The translations under genes and the position numbers were made by a program. The notes below the pieces were generated by a model that was not told where the DNA came from, made no database searches, and saw only the letters and a list, made by a program, of their open reading frames with translations. Below, one piece after another: positions 44,271 through 53,758 of a stretch of DNA of 64,000 bases. The stretch is from Candidatus Sumerlaeota bacterium (GTDB lineage: Bacteria > Sumerlaeota > Sumerlaeia > JAFGJS01): NCBI GenBank assembly GCA_016928995.1, contig JAFGJS010000054.1, positions 62,001 through 126,000 on the forward strand. Reading direction: 5' to 3'. The number at the start of each line of letters is the position of its first letter. Position 1 is the first letter of the stretch.

Positions 44271-45701
44271 ATGCATCCGCCTGTTCGACATATGGCCAAT
44301 GTGAAGGCCGTGCAGCACCGGCTGCTGCAGCGGCGCTTCATTCTGGATTGCGTCATGATTCTCGCCGGCATGCTGTTCGCTTACGCCTTGCGGTTTTATG
44401 TGTTGCATTGGCTTAACATCCTGCCCGTCGAAAAGGGCTACGATCCGCGCGATTACGCCTGGCTGCTGGCCTATGCGCTGCCGGTGATGGTGATGTCTTA
44501 CAGCTGGACCGGCATGTACGGCTTGCGCGATCCGGTGTTCAACTACGACATCGGTAAGCGCGTGATTCGCGGAACGCTGCTTGGCGTCGCGCTGGTTCTG
44601 ACGATCAACTTCTTCTTTCGCGAGGCGGAATACGCCCGTCCGGTGTTCATGACGGCTCCGTTCAGCGTGATCGGATTCGTCTTCGCCGGGCGGCTCTATT
44701 TGCGGCAGTATGTGGACCGCTTGCGCGCTGAACGCCGCATCGGCGACATCGGCACGCTGATCGTCGGCGCGGGCGACTCCGCACGGCTGCTGATCCGCAA
44801 GATCCACGAGCATCCCGAATGCGGCCTTGAGGTTGGCGGCGCCGTGGCCGCGCAAACCAGCGACGCTCCGGACGAAGTGGAAGGAGTCCCGGTGCTGGGG
44901 ACGATCAGCGACATGATGCAGATCGTCCGGGAAAAGAAAATCCGGCGCGTGATTTTCGCCCAGCCGAATCTGACCAATAAGGAAATCTTCGACCTGATGG
45001 CGGAATTGGAAAAAGAACTGGTCGATGCGCGCTTCGTGCCGAATCTGCTGGAGAGCCACTTGACGGATTGTTCGTTCGAGAACCTGGACGGCCTGCCGCT
45101 TTTCGGCCTGAAGGATACTCCGTTGCAAGGAATGAACCTGGTGGTGAAAAATCTCTTCGACAAAATCGTCAGTTCGATCATGCTGCTGCTGGGCGCGCCG
45201 TTCTACGCCTTGATCGCCCTGGCTGTCTGGCTCGACTCGGGAAGGCCGCTGTTTTATAAACAGCGCCGCCTGGGCATGGACGGCCGGTCGTACAACATGT
45301 ATAAATTTCGCTCCATGCGGCTCAACGCGGAGCAGAACGGACCGGGGTGGACGCGGCCGGACGACGACCGGGTGACGCGGATCGGGCGATTTCTGCGGCG
45401 ATGGAATTTGGATGAGTGGCCGCAGCTGATCAACGTCTGGCGCGGCGATATGAGTCTGGTCGGGCCTCGTCCCGAGCGTCCGGAATGGGCGCAAAAATTC
45501 AAGGAGGAGTTTCCGCATTACATGATGCGCCACACCGTGAAAAGCGGGATGACGGGCTGGGCGCAGGTGAACGGGCTGCGCGGCGACACAGATCTTCAAG
45601 CTCGACTTGACGCGGACCTCTATTATATAGAGAATTGGACGCTATGGCTTGATATTAAGATTTTGCTGATGACCATGCGAGCGACGAAAAACGCGTATTG
45701 A
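44271..45701 (+). CDS. Undecaprenyl-phosphate sugar phosphotransferase (WbaP/WcaJ type)
   Basis: 476 aa. Four to five N-terminal helices (FILDCVMILAGMLFAYALRF and others), a Rossmann-like CoA-binding-type middle domain (GTLIVGAGDSARLLIRKI), a last helix and the C-terminal bacterial sugar transferase domain: KQRRLGMDGRSYNMYKFRSM, DRVTRIGRFLRRWNLDEWPQ, GDMSLVGPRPE and KSGMTGWAQVNGLRG. These enzymes start exopolysaccharide or O-antigen repeats by moving a sugar-1-phosphate to undecaprenyl phosphate at the inner membrane. It follows the membrane protein by three bases, so they are translated together. The sugar (often glucose or galactose) is not determinable. Confidence 0.94.
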   Translation: MHPPVRHMANVKAVQHRLLQRRFILDCVMILAGMLFAYALRFYVLHWLNILPVEKGYDPRDYAWLLAYALPVMVMSYSWTGMYGLRDPVFNYDIGKRVIRGTLLGVALVLTINFFFREAEYARPVFMTAPFSVIGFVFAGRLYLRQYVDRLRAERRIGDIGTLIVGAGDSARLLIRKIHEHPECGLEVGGAVAAQTSDAPDEVEGVPVLGTISDMMQIVREKKIRRVIFAQPNLTNKEIFDLMAELEKELVDARFVPNLLESHLTDCSFENLDGLPLFGLKDTPLQGMNLVVKNLFDKIVSSIMLLLGAPFYALIALAVWLDSGRPLFYKQRRLGMDGRSYNMYKFRSMRLNAEQNGPGWTRPDDDRVTRIGRFLRRWNLDEWPQLINVWRGDMSLVGPRPERPEWAQKFKEEFPHYMMRHTVKSGMTGWAQVNGLRGDTDLQARLDADLYYIENWTLWLDIKILLMTMRATKNAY

Positions 45702-45734
45702 CGCTAAACCGGCGATCACACGGAAGGAGACGCG

Positions 45735-46133
45735 ATGCAATTTCTTTCCTTTGAAACGGACCACTTCAACCGGACAGAAGTGCGTGATTACTTCATCAAT
45801 CCCTGCTGCTTTGGCGACGACGTCGCCACGTGGCTGATGGCGCAACTGGAAAAGCGCCACGTCAACGTGGCGAAAATCTACCAGGAAGACTGGGGCTGGG
45901 AGCTCGATTGCGAGTTCGGCGGCTCCCGGTACTTTCTCAGCATTGTGCTCGTGGCTGGAGACCAGGATGGGGACTATGGCGAGTGGCGCATTTACGTGAC
46001 CAAGCAGTGCTCCCTGATCGGGCGCATCTTCGGCAAGGACAAAATGGTTCGCGAAGAAGCCATCATCGCCGTCGCTCACACAATTTTAAGCGAGGCTCAA
46101 TTCGGCAACATCCATTGCCTGGCGGAGGTGTAG
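45735..46133 (+). CDS. Unrecognised 132-aa protein
   Basis: Soluble protein with a GGAAGGAGACGCG ribosome site, close after the sugar transferase (33-base gap). The centre contains WGWELDCEFGGSRYFLSIVL and a GDYGEWRIYVTKQ segment, mixed alpha/beta in pattern, with no signal peptide. No family that I know; might be a small enzyme or regulator from the polysaccharide operon or an unrelated gene. Confidence 0.7.
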   Translation: MQFLSFETDHFNRTEVRDYFINPCCFGDDVATWLMAQLEKRHVNVAKIYQEDWGWELDCEFGGSRYFLSIVLVAGDQDGDYGEWRIYVTKQCSLIGRIFGKDKMVREEAIIAVAHTILSEAQFGNIHCLAEV

Positions 46134-46192
46134 CCTCGCGATAGACTTTGCCGCCGTCCGTGGAGGCATATTGATTCGAGGGCTTCTATTGA

Positions 46193-47164
46193 TTATTTTT
46201 TATCAATAACATTCAGGATGGAAAAATAGCCGCGTCCATATTCCTCGCAGAGCAAATCGATCGCCTGCCGCTTGGTTCCGCATTGTTTTTTATATTGGAT
46301 GTATTTCTTTTTCACATCACGAAGGTCATGGGGCGACCAAGCCTTGCCTTGATTCCTCGGCGTTGAATTTTGAGGAGCAATTAAGGATGATTCATCAAGC
46401 TCAACGGCATTCAGTTTGCGTTGCAATCCCTCGAATGATTTTGAATTGATTTCAAAGCCGAGAACTCGCCGTTTGAGTCTGAGAGCGGCGAATGCGGTCG
46501 AGAAGCTCCCCATGAACAAATCCAAAACGCCGCTGCCCTCATTGCTGCTGTATAGCAGCATCTTCTTGAGCAATTCATACGGCAGTTCATTTTTGTTCTT
46601 CGCTTTGCCCGGTTTATATTCCCGGCGAATCTCCCAGACGTCTTCCCGGTCGGCATAGTTTTTTTTCTGTCCCGATCCGTTCTGTTCATTTGCGCCGAAG
46701 CGGCAGTAGGTGTTGAATGTATGCCTGGCGCCGGGCTTCACGTAGAACAGAATATGGTAATGCGAGGAGACGTACTTATAGCGCGTGTGCACGCCGAAGT
46801 TGTACTTCCAGATGATGTGGTTGACTTCTTCGAGCGGCGAGTCGGCCAGCGCGTTGAGGATGTGGCGCAGGTTGGTGTAGCCGGAGACGATGTAGATGCT
46901 GCCGCCGGGCTTGAGGATACGCGCGGCTTGCTCGATCCAGCGGCGGCTGAACTCGGCATAGTCTTCCGCCGGAACTTCGACGTAACCGTCGAGCACGAAG
47001 GATTCATCGCGGTTGTAGTGCTTGTGAAGTTTGTCGCCGTTGATGCCGTAGGGCGGATCGGTGATGATCAGGTCCACGCTATCAGCATCGAGGTGCTTGC
47101 AGCCTTCGACACAGTCTTCATTGTAAAACCGATACCATTCGGTTTCAATCGGCGGGTGGGGCAT
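46193..47164 (-). CDS. Orphan DNA methyltransferase, beta-class amino-methyltransferase
   Basis: 323 aa from the ATG at 47164 with GCAGGAAG upstream; the longer ATG at 47194 lacks this. Motif IV comes first (DPPYG, 36-40) and the SAM-binding motif I comes later (VLDLFMGSFSTAFAALRL), the beta-class order used by N6-adenine or N4-cytosine methyltransferases. The usual FxGxG reads F-x-G-x-F here (LFMGSF). A C-terminal extension (SPHDLRDVKKKYIQYKKQCG and more) may bind DNA or a partner. No restriction endonuclease gene is next to it, so it looks like an orphan regulator or the remnant of a system. The base and the site are unknown. Confidence 0.88.
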   Translation of the reverse strand: MPHPPIETEWYRFYNEDCVEGCKHLDADSVDLIITDPPYGINGDKLHKHYNRDESFVLDGYVEVPAEDYAEFSRRWIEQAARILKPGGSIYIVSGYTNLRHILNALADSPLEEVNHIIWKYNFGVHTRYKYVSSHYHILFYVKPGARHTFNTYCRFGANEQNGSGQKKNYADREDVWEIRREYKPGKAKNKNELPYELLKKMLLYSSNEGSGVLDLFMGSFSTAFAALRLKRRVLGFEINSKSFEGLQRKLNAVELDESSLIAPQNSTPRNQGKAWSPHDLRDVKKKYIQYKKQCGTKRQAIDLLCEEYGRGYFSILNVIDKK

Positions 47165-47215
47165 ATACGGCTTCCTGCGTTTTAGCGGAATCAAAGCATC
47201 GCCGGACGCGGATTG

Positions 47216-48046
47216 TCAACCTGCGGTTTCTTCGTCCTGCTCGTCGCGGATCGCTTCGATGTCCAGTGATGCGGCGATCTGCTCGCGCAGGGGATCGAGC
47301 CATTCATACGCAGTCCATTCCACGCGCAGCGGCGTGATCGAGACGCAGCCGCGGCGAACCACGTTCGAATCGGAGTCCGGGATGCGATCCATGGTGATTT
47401 GCGTCCCGCTGTTGCAGTAAACCGGCAGGCCGTTGCGTTCGCCGCTTGGCGTGAAGATGTCCGAATACCAGGCATGGCCCTGGCGTGTCGCCTCGACGCC
47501 GCGAATCGTTTCGACGCTCCCGCTGGGCGCGTTGACGTTGAGGATCGCGCGCTCCGGGATCCCGCGTTCCAGCGCCATGCGGATGATCTGCGGAAGCACG
47601 GCGCAAATGCCGCTGAAATCCGGACGCTCGCGGTTGAAATCGTAGCACAGCGAAACCGCGATGGCCGGAATGCCGAACATCGCAGCCTCCAGCGCCGCGG
47701 CCACGGTTCCCGAATATTGGATGTTGTTGCCCGTGTTCGAGCCGTTGTTGATGCCGGAGACCACCAGGTCCGGCCGCGGCAGATCAAGGGCAGTGAGGGC
47801 GAATTTCACGCAGTCGGCGGGCGTGCCGTCCACGGCATAGCCCCACACGCGGCCGGAGGAATCGCGGCGCTCCTGCATCGTAAAGTCGTTGAACACTGTC
47901 ACGGCATGGCTGGCCGCGCTGCGTTCGCGGGAAGGCGCAACGACATACAGCTCGCCCATGCCGGCGACGGCCTCGCGCAACGCCGTCATCCCCGGCGCGT
48001 CGATGCCGTCGTCATTGCAGAGTAAAATGTTTGGAATTGTTGACAT
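47216..48046 (-). CDS. surE: 5'/3'-nucleotidase SurE
   Basis: 276 aa. SurE is a survival-protein phosphatase acting on nucleoside monophosphates. The N-terminus is the typical NILLCNDDGIDAPGMTALRE with the metal-binding Asp pair, followed by VVAPSRERSAASHAVT (Ser and Asn loop), DGTPADCVKFAL, PDLVVSGINNGSNTGNNIQY (metal Asn) and SGTVAAALEAAMFGIPAIAV. Length is somewhat above the minimal enzyme. A 50-base gap separates it from the methyltransferase, and it lies downstream of plsX on the same strand. Confident assignment. Confidence 0.95.
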   Translation of the reverse strand: MSTIPNILLCNDDGIDAPGMTALREAVAGMGELYVVAPSRERSAASHAVTVFNDFTMQERRDSSGRVWGYAVDGTPADCVKFALTALDLPRPDLVVSGINNGSNTGNNIQYSGTVAAALEAAMFGIPAIAVSLCYDFNRERPDFSGICAVLPQIIRMALERGIPERAILNVNAPSGSVETIRGVEATRQGHAWYSDIFTPSGERNGLPVYCNSGTQITMDRIPDSDSNVVRRGCVSITPLRVEWTAYEWLDPLREQIAASLDIEAIRDEQDEETAG

Positions 48047-48175
48047 AAACCTTGCTCATTTTTGACTGGAAAAAAGGGAGTTTAATCGTTGGAACAAAGA
48101 AGATCAAGACCGGGTTGAAGCTTTTACGAACGGCCGACAATCCGGGAGACTGTGCGAGTTCCGTCGTGGCGCAAT

Positions 48176-49213
48176 CTATACGTTGGCGATCTCGAACGCT
48201 TCGGCTTTGTGCAGGAGTTGCTCTTCCTGTTTCAGCAGCTTGAGGATGGCGGCGTTGGGATTATGCTTGATGGTCTCTTCGGCGCGGATGATGGCATTGC
48301 TGATGGCCTTGGCGTCGCTGGAGCCGTGGCAGATGACGCAGTTGCCGTTGACGCCGAGCAGCGGCGCGCCGCCCATTTCGGATTTATCCACGCGCTTCAT
48401 CAGGTTTTTCAGCGATGGCTTGGCGATGAGTCCGCCGAGCATCGCGATGGGATTGCGCTTGAGCTCGCGTTTCATTTCGCTGAAGAGGAACTTGACCACG
48501 GAGGAGCCGAATTTCAGCACGATGTTGCCGACAAAGCCGTCGCACACGATGACGTCGAACTTGCCGGAGAGGACATCGTTGCCTTCGGCGTTGCCGCCGA
48601 AATTCAGCGTGGACTCCTTGAGCAGTTTATACGCCTGGAGCGTCGTTTCGTCGCCCTTGGTGTCTTCCTCGCCGATGTTGAGCAGCCCGACCAGCGGATT
48701 TTCCCGTCCCATCACTTCGTGGGCGTACATGGCGCCCATCAGCGCGAACTGCAGGAGATTTTCCGGCTTGCAGTCCACAGTCGCGCCGACATCGAGAATC
48801 AGAACGGGCCGTAGATGCGTGGGAAAAAGCGTGCTGATGGCCGGCTTTTTAATGCCTTCCAGCCGGCCGAGTCCGAACAGGGCGTGCGCGGCGGTGGCGC
48901 CGGTGGCGCCCGCGGAGATCATCGCGCCGGCCTGGCCCGCTTTCACCAGTCCCACGGCGACCGCCACGGAGGAGTCTTTCATTTTGAGGGCTTCGCGCGG
49001 CTTGATGTGCATGTCCACCACGACGGGCGCGTGAGCGTAATCGAACGCATCCTCGCTCACGCCGTTCTGGCGCACGATGTCGCGAAGGCGTTGTTCATCG
49101 CCAACGAGTGTGATGCGGCTCTCGACGCGATCCATCGCCTTCACCGCGCCTGCAATCAACACGCCGGGGCCGTTGTCGCCGCCGAGAGCGTCGAGTGCGA
49201 TGCGCGAAGTCAT
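48176..49213 (-). CDS. plsX: Phosphate acyltransferase PlsX
   Basis: 345 aa from the ATG at 49213, which overlaps the rpmF stop as ATGA. PlsX makes acyl-phosphate from acyl-ACP for phospholipid synthesis. Visible: IALDALGGDNGP at the N-terminus, GFVGNIVLKFGSSVVKFLF, GGAPLLGVNGNCVICHGSSD and SAGATGATAAHALFGLGRLE. The yceD-rpmF-plsX order is the classical conserved arrangement linking ribosomes and lipid synthesis. The gap from plsX to surE is 129 bases and holds no gene. Confidence 0.95.
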   Translation of the reverse strand: MTSRIALDALGGDNGPGVLIAGAVKAMDRVESRITLVGDEQRLRDIVRQNGVSEDAFDYAHAPVVVDMHIKPREALKMKDSSVAVAVGLVKAGQAGAMISAGATGATAAHALFGLGRLEGIKKPAISTLFPTHLRPVLILDVGATVDCKPENLLQFALMGAMYAHEVMGRENPLVGLLNIGEEDTKGDETTLQAYKLLKESTLNFGGNAEGNDVLSGKFDVIVCDGFVGNIVLKFGSSVVKFLFSEMKRELKRNPIAMLGGLIAKPSLKNLMKRVDKSEMGGAPLLGVNGNCVICHGSSDAKAISNAIIRAEETIKHNPNAAILKLLKQEEQLLHKAEAFEIANV

Positions 49214-49395
49214 GAGTGCACGACGACCCGGTAGGACTTGCCTTTGTATTGGCCGCAGGATTTGCAGGCGCGATGCGGCAGTTTCGGTTCGCCGCAGTTT
49301 TCGCATTTACTCACGTTCGTGATTTCCTTCATTTTCAGGTGCGAACGGCGTTTGTCGCTGCGAGCACGGCTGTGTCGTCTTCTTGGTGTGGGCAT
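49210..49395 (-). CDS. rpmF: 50S ribosomal protein L32
   Basis: 61 aa: MPTPRRRHSRARSDKRRSHL, then the zinc ribbon CENCGEPKLPHRACKSCGQY (two CxxC pairs). Matches bacterial L32 in length and zinc motif. Overlaps plsX by four bases and follows yceD after six, an operon of yceD, rpmF and plsX. Confidence 0.97.
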   Translation of the reverse strand: MPTPRRRHSRARSDKRRSHLKMKEITNVSKCENCGEPKLPHRACKSCGQYKGKSYRVVVHS

Positions 49396-49401
49396 CTTTC
49401 T

Positions 49402-49971
49402 TTACTCCTCATCATCTGGTAGATGAATTTGATTCAGTTGTTCCTGCCAGTCGGGATTTTTGTCCGATTCGGCTTCTTCATCGCCGCAGGCGGGAGGCAA
49501 GCTCTCCGTGAACGGCGATTCGTCGTATTTATGCGGAAACGCTGGAACTTCAAGCAATAACAATTCGCGCAATTCGTTGTCCAGCGTCAGCTCATCGTGA
49601 ATGTAGTAAGCGAAGTCCTCGTCTTCCAGGGCGACGGTGACGACGCGTTCGCCGGTTTCCTCGTCTTCCGTTCGAGGAGGAGCGGGAATGTACATCAGTT
49701 CGATGTTTTCCACGTTCAATTCCTGCTCGAACGGCTCCAGCGTCCGCACGCATTCCAGCCGCACTTTCGCGCTCATCCTGCCGGTCACGCGAATCCGCTG
49801 GCCGATCTTTTTGAGCCGCAGATCCACTTCGATCGGGGCGATGAATTCGACCGGCTGAGCCAGATGCGTGTCACCCGCAAGCGCTTCCTCCAAACCGAGC
49901 TCTTTTGGCGGCAGCGTTTGCTGGAGCTCCAGGGGCTGGAGGTCGCCGATTAAATGCACTTTAACTTTCAT
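49402..49971 (-). CDS. yceD: DUF177/YceD-family protein, ribosome-related
   Basis: 189 aa from the ATG at 49971 with a GGAGGAGGG ribosome site; a longer frame to 50049 lacks one. YceD proteins are conserved beside rpmF and are thought to act in 23S rRNA accumulation. Visible: the beta-rich N-terminus, IGQRIRVTGRMSAKVRLECV with the Cys-containing strand, and the typical acidic C-terminal part (DELRELLLLEVPAFPHKY-like LRELLLLEVP). The C-terminus is more acidic than in model organisms (DEEAESDKNPDW). Confident by synteny and pattern. Confidence 0.88.
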   Translation of the reverse strand: MKVKVHLIGDLQPLELQQTLPPKELGLEEALAGDTHLAQPVEFIAPIEVDLRLKKIGQRIRVTGRMSAKVRLECVRTLEPFEQELNVENIELMYIPAPPRTEDEETGERVVTVALEDEDFAYYIHDELTLDNELRELLLLEVPAFPHKYDESPFTESLPPACGDEEAESDKNPDWQEQLNQIHLPDDEE

Positions 49972-50168
49972 AAAACGGCCCTCCTCCAACCGCAAAAGGA
50001 GCGGTATTCCATTGAGAATGCGCCCGGAAGTCAAGTCCAAATTTAGCAAGTTCGCCGCGATTCGGTCAATTTTTCGTTTTTTTGGCTGAAAGATCCGCTG
50101 CGTTGTATTTTACTGATTGTAAGATCAGCAGATCTCGCGATCCATCCTTTTTTACCAGGAATCAAACG

Positions 50169-53100
50169 ATGCATCCGATATGGCGTTGTGGTTCTTTTAT
50201 ATTCATTTTATGGGCGTTAGGCTTCGATGCAGGTTCTTTTCGAATGCTTCATGCCGCCACGCCGCGGCTTGACAGCGACGTGCCGGTCCAGGAGACGATC
50301 CTCGATGACGATCAATATGGCCATCGCGCCGTAGCCGAAGTGAATGGCGACGGCTATAATGATATTGTAGGGCTCAATTACGGCAGCGGAAACGGCGATC
50401 TCGTCTGGTATCGCTATCCGGACTGGACCCGTTTCGTCATCGCGCAACCGAGTCTGTATGCGGATTACCAGTGGTATCGCTCGGACGATCTTGCGGTCGC
50501 GGACATCGACAACGATGGCGACGACGACATTGCCGGGCGGGTCGGTCCGAACAGCGACGCCGCGGGTCCGATCTGCTGGTGGGAGAATCCGCTGCCGTCG
50601 GGCGATCCTTCGCTGCCGGGCTGGACGCGGCATGACATCGGCATCACGGATTACAACAAGGACCTGGGCCTGGCGGATTATAATATGGATGGCAAGATCG
50701 ATGTGGCCGGACGGGAAAACGCGGAAACCCACGTCTTCATTCAGGGCGGCACGCCGCTGGAATGGACGCTGGTGATGCAAACCAGCCACTACCACCACGA
50801 AGGCATGGCCATCGGCGACTTGGACAATGACGGCGACATCGACCTCGCGCTCAATGGCTTCTGGTTCGAGAATCCGCATCCGGATCCGATCACCAACACC
50901 TGGGTCTTTCACGATGTCGATGCTAAGTGGTATACGCAAAGCGGCTATGGCTGGCAGGACAATAACAGCAACATCGAGGTGGCGGACGTCAACGGCGACG
51001 GCAAGGCGGAGTTCCTGATCTCGCAATCCGAGCTGCCGGGATTCCCACTTTCGATCTACTCGGCGGGCGATCCGATAAACGGCCCCTGGACGGAATTTCA
51101 ACTGGAGCCGGTGGCGGATTATTATCAGACGCTGAAGGCCGCGGATTTCGACAACGACGGCGACACGGACATCTTCTCCGGCGAATTTCCGCGTTATCCC
51201 GATGCGGCGCCATGGAATGTGTATATCTACCTGAATGAAGGCAACTCCGGGAGTTGGACCAGGCAGCTGCTGACGCAGGATGGCGTGTATCACGGCTCCA
51301 TCGGCGACGTGGGCAGCGACGGCGACATCGACCTGATCGGCACGCGCAGCTACGATACAGCGCCGCTGTTTCTCTGGGAAAACCTGACCGCCGACACGAG
51401 CGTGCATTCGCTGGATAAATGGACCTACATTGAAGTGGACAACTCGCGCCAGAGCTGGGGGGACTTCGACACGCCGAGTTGGGTGCGGTATTTCGGCCTG
51501 GCGTTCGGCGACGTGGACGGCGACGGGAATAAGGACATCATCTCCGGCCGCTATTGGTATCGCAACCCCGGCGGCGGCATGACCGGCGTCTGGACGCGCA
51601 CGGACCTGGGTTTGAACTGCGACGCCAGCTTGTTCGTCGATGTGGATGACGACGCGTTCGCCGATCTGATCGCTTCGGCCGGCACGACGATCTATTGGCT
51701 CGAAGCGCAGGACGCCAACGGGACGTTATGGACGCCCACGGCCATTGACACCGCTTTTCCCGGAACCGATCACGTCAACACGCAGGGCTATGAAATCGTG
51801 GAACTGATCGGCGGGGGCAAGCCGGAATTATTGCTTCACGCCGATGGTGTCTATATGTACCAGATCCCCGCGAATCCCTCGTCAACGGCTTGGACGCGCA
51901 CGAAGATCGTCTCCAATTCGAATGGCGAGGCGATCGGCATCGGCGACATCGACGGCGACGGCTGGACGGACGTCGCCGTGGCTCATTCTCCCGCTGAATC
52001 CACAACCTGCCGCATCAAATGGTGCAAGCATCCCGGCGCAAGCGGCGGCGCATGGGCGGAGCATTTCATCGGCTACTTCGACGGATTGTATCCTGATCGA
52101 GTGGAAGTTGGAGACTTGAATGGCGACGGCCGCCCGGACATCGCGGTCAGCGAAGAGGGGCAAGTGGAGCAGCCGATTTATCAGACCGCCTGGTTTGAAG
52201 CTCCGGCCGATCCCACACAGGACAACTGGACGCGCCGCACGATCGTCACGCAGCACACGACCAACGCGATGGACGCGGCGGACATGGACAACGACGGAGA
52301 TTTGGATTTAATCACCGGCGAGCATCGCGGCACGGAGAAGGTGGCCATCTGGGCCAGCGACAATGCGGGCAATTTCACCGAGTATGTGGTGCCGGAAGGC
52401 CGCGAAAGTCATCTTGGCGCGCGCGCCGTGGACCTGGACGGCGACGGCGATTATGAGATCGTCAGCATCGCCTGGGATGATTATCAATACCTGCATCTCT
52501 GGCGCAACGACAACGTCGGGATCATCGTCCCGCCGCCGGCTGAAAACCGCCCGCCTAGTGTCAGCGCGGGTTCGGACCGGTTGATCGTGGCGCCGGAGAA
52601 TTCAACAACTTTAAACGGCTCGGTTTTCGATGACGGACTGCCCGCCACAGGGACGTTGACGGTTCAATGGAGCCAGGTCAGCGGGCCGGGAAATGTGACT
52701 TTCGGATCGCCCGATACCCCTGGCACCACCGCGGTTTTCAGCATTTCGGGCGCTTATGTCGTGCAATTGAGCGCGAGCGATGGAGCGTTAAGCGCATCCG
52801 CTCATGCGACGGTGTCGTTCCTGCCAGCCAGCGCCAATCAAGTTTTGCATTGGCGGTTTGATGACGTCAGCGGGGCCAGCGCGACCGATTCGAGTCCATT
52901 CGGCAATCATGGCACAGTGTCCGGCGCGACCTGGACAGACGGTTATTACGGCGGCGCGTTGACTTTCAACGGCTCAAGCGATTACGTCGCCATCTCCGAT
53001 ATCGCCATCAACGGCGATTTCCCCGGCTGCACGGCGGGTCAGACCGGCGACTTCACCCTTTGCGCCTGGATCAAGCGCGGCAGCAGTGGTTCTCGTCATC

Positions 53101-53648
53101 CGGTTGTTTCCAAACAGGGCGATCTGGGCAGTGCGGCGCGCGGTTTCGTGTTTGAAATCACCGACGCCGATTATCTGAAGATTGAATTATTCAACGGCGA
53201 CGACAGCGACCTTAATCGCACGGACGTGTTCAGCTCACAGCAGATTCCTACCGGCATCTGGACGCATGTCGCCGTGACTTATGAATATATCAGCGACGGC
53301 GCGTCAAAAGTCCGGTTGTACATCAACGGCGTGAATGACGGCGCCAGCGACATGGCGCATGGTCCGTTGCAGCAGAATTCCAGAGCGTTTGAGGCAGGGC
53401 GCTACTATTGGTCAAACAGCTACAGCGCTTTCTGGCACGGCGAAATCGACGATGTGCGGGTGTATAACGTCGCGCTGACCGCGACCGAGATCGCCCGCAT
53501 CCTCATCGGGCCGCTCGTTCGTCCGGATCTGCAGGATCATCTGCTGGGAGTGGATACGATGACCAGCCAGCAGCAGACCGAGGCTGAAATAAACGGCGAT
53601 TCGCAACTGGATATCGGCGACTTGCTGGAATGGTCGCGCTTCGATTAA
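50169..53648 (+). CDS. Secreted VCBS/FG-GAP repeat protein with LamG-like domain and dockerin-like tail
   Basis: 1159 aa from the ATG at 50169 with AGGAATC upstream; it begins with a signal peptide (CGSFIFILWALGF). Residues about 50-800 hold many FG-GAP/VCBS repeats with calcium-type loops: DVDGDGNKDIISGRYWYRNP, DIDGDGWTDVAVAH, DLDNDGDIDLALNG, DMDNDGDLDLITGEH. Residues about 810-900 form an Ig/cadherin-like domain (NRPPSVSAGSDRLIV). Residues about 910-1100 are LamG-like (SDYVAISDIAINGDFPGCTA, WTHVAVTYEYISDG). The end, AEINGDSQLDIGDLLEWSRF, is dockerin-like but shows only one such repeat. Such proteins are exported or surface proteins for binding or adhesion. Ca2+ binding is inferred. Confidence 0.9.
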   Translation: MHPIWRCGSFIFILWALGFDAGSFRMLHAATPRLDSDVPVQETILDDDQYGHRAVAEVNGDGYNDIVGLNYGSGNGDLVWYRYPDWTRFVIAQPSLYADYQWYRSDDLAVADIDNDGDDDIAGRVGPNSDAAGPICWWENPLPSGDPSLPGWTRHDIGITDYNKDLGLADYNMDGKIDVAGRENAETHVFIQGGTPLEWTLVMQTSHYHHEGMAIGDLDNDGDIDLALNGFWFENPHPDPITNTWVFHDVDAKWYTQSGYGWQDNNSNIEVADVNGDGKAEFLISQSELPGFPLSIYSAGDPINGPWTEFQLEPVADYYQTLKAADFDNDGDTDIFSGEFPRYPDAAPWNVYIYLNEGNSGSWTRQLLTQDGVYHGSIGDVGSDGDIDLIGTRSYDTAPLFLWENLTADTSVHSLDKWTYIEVDNSRQSWGDFDTPSWVRYFGLAFGDVDGDGNKDIISGRYWYRNPGGGMTGVWTRTDLGLNCDASLFVDVDDDAFADLIASAGTTIYWLEAQDANGTLWTPTAIDTAFPGTDHVNTQGYEIVELIGGGKPELLLHADGVYMYQIPANPSSTAWTRTKIVSNSNGEAIGIGDIDGDGWTDVAVAHSPAESTTCRIKWCKHPGASGGAWAEHFIGYFDGLYPDRVEVGDLNGDGRPDIAVSEEGQVEQPIYQTAWFEAPADPTQDNWTRRTIVTQHTTNAMDAADMDNDGDLDLITGEHRGTEKVAIWASDNAGNFTEYVVPEGRESHLGARAVDLDGDGDYEIVSIAWDDYQYLHLWRNDNVGIIVPPPAENRPPSVSAGSDRLIVAPENSTTLNGSVFDDGLPATGTLTVQWSQVSGPGNVTFGSPDTPGTTAVFSISGAYVVQLSASDGALSASAHATVSFLPASANQVLHWRFDDVSGASATDSSPFGNHGTVSGATWTDGYYGGALTFNGSSDYVAISDIAINGDFPGCTAGQTGDFTLCAWIKRGSSGSRHPVVSKQGDLGSAARGFVFEITDADYLKIELFNGDDSDLNRTDVFSSQQIPTGIWTHVAVTYEYISDGASKVRLYINGVNDGASDMAHGPLQQNSRAFEAGRYYWSNSYSAFWHGEIDDVRVYNVALTATEIARILIGPLVRPDLQDHLLGVDTMTSQQQTEAEINGDSQLDIGDLLEWSRFD

Positions 53649-53758
53649 AGCGATGAAAGAGACGACAAAATTCGTAAAAACTCTTGCAGCTGCGTTGTGC
53701 AATCCGCTAGATTCACCCAGATGGCAGGCTATTTTTATTTCTTAAAAGGTTGCAGACG

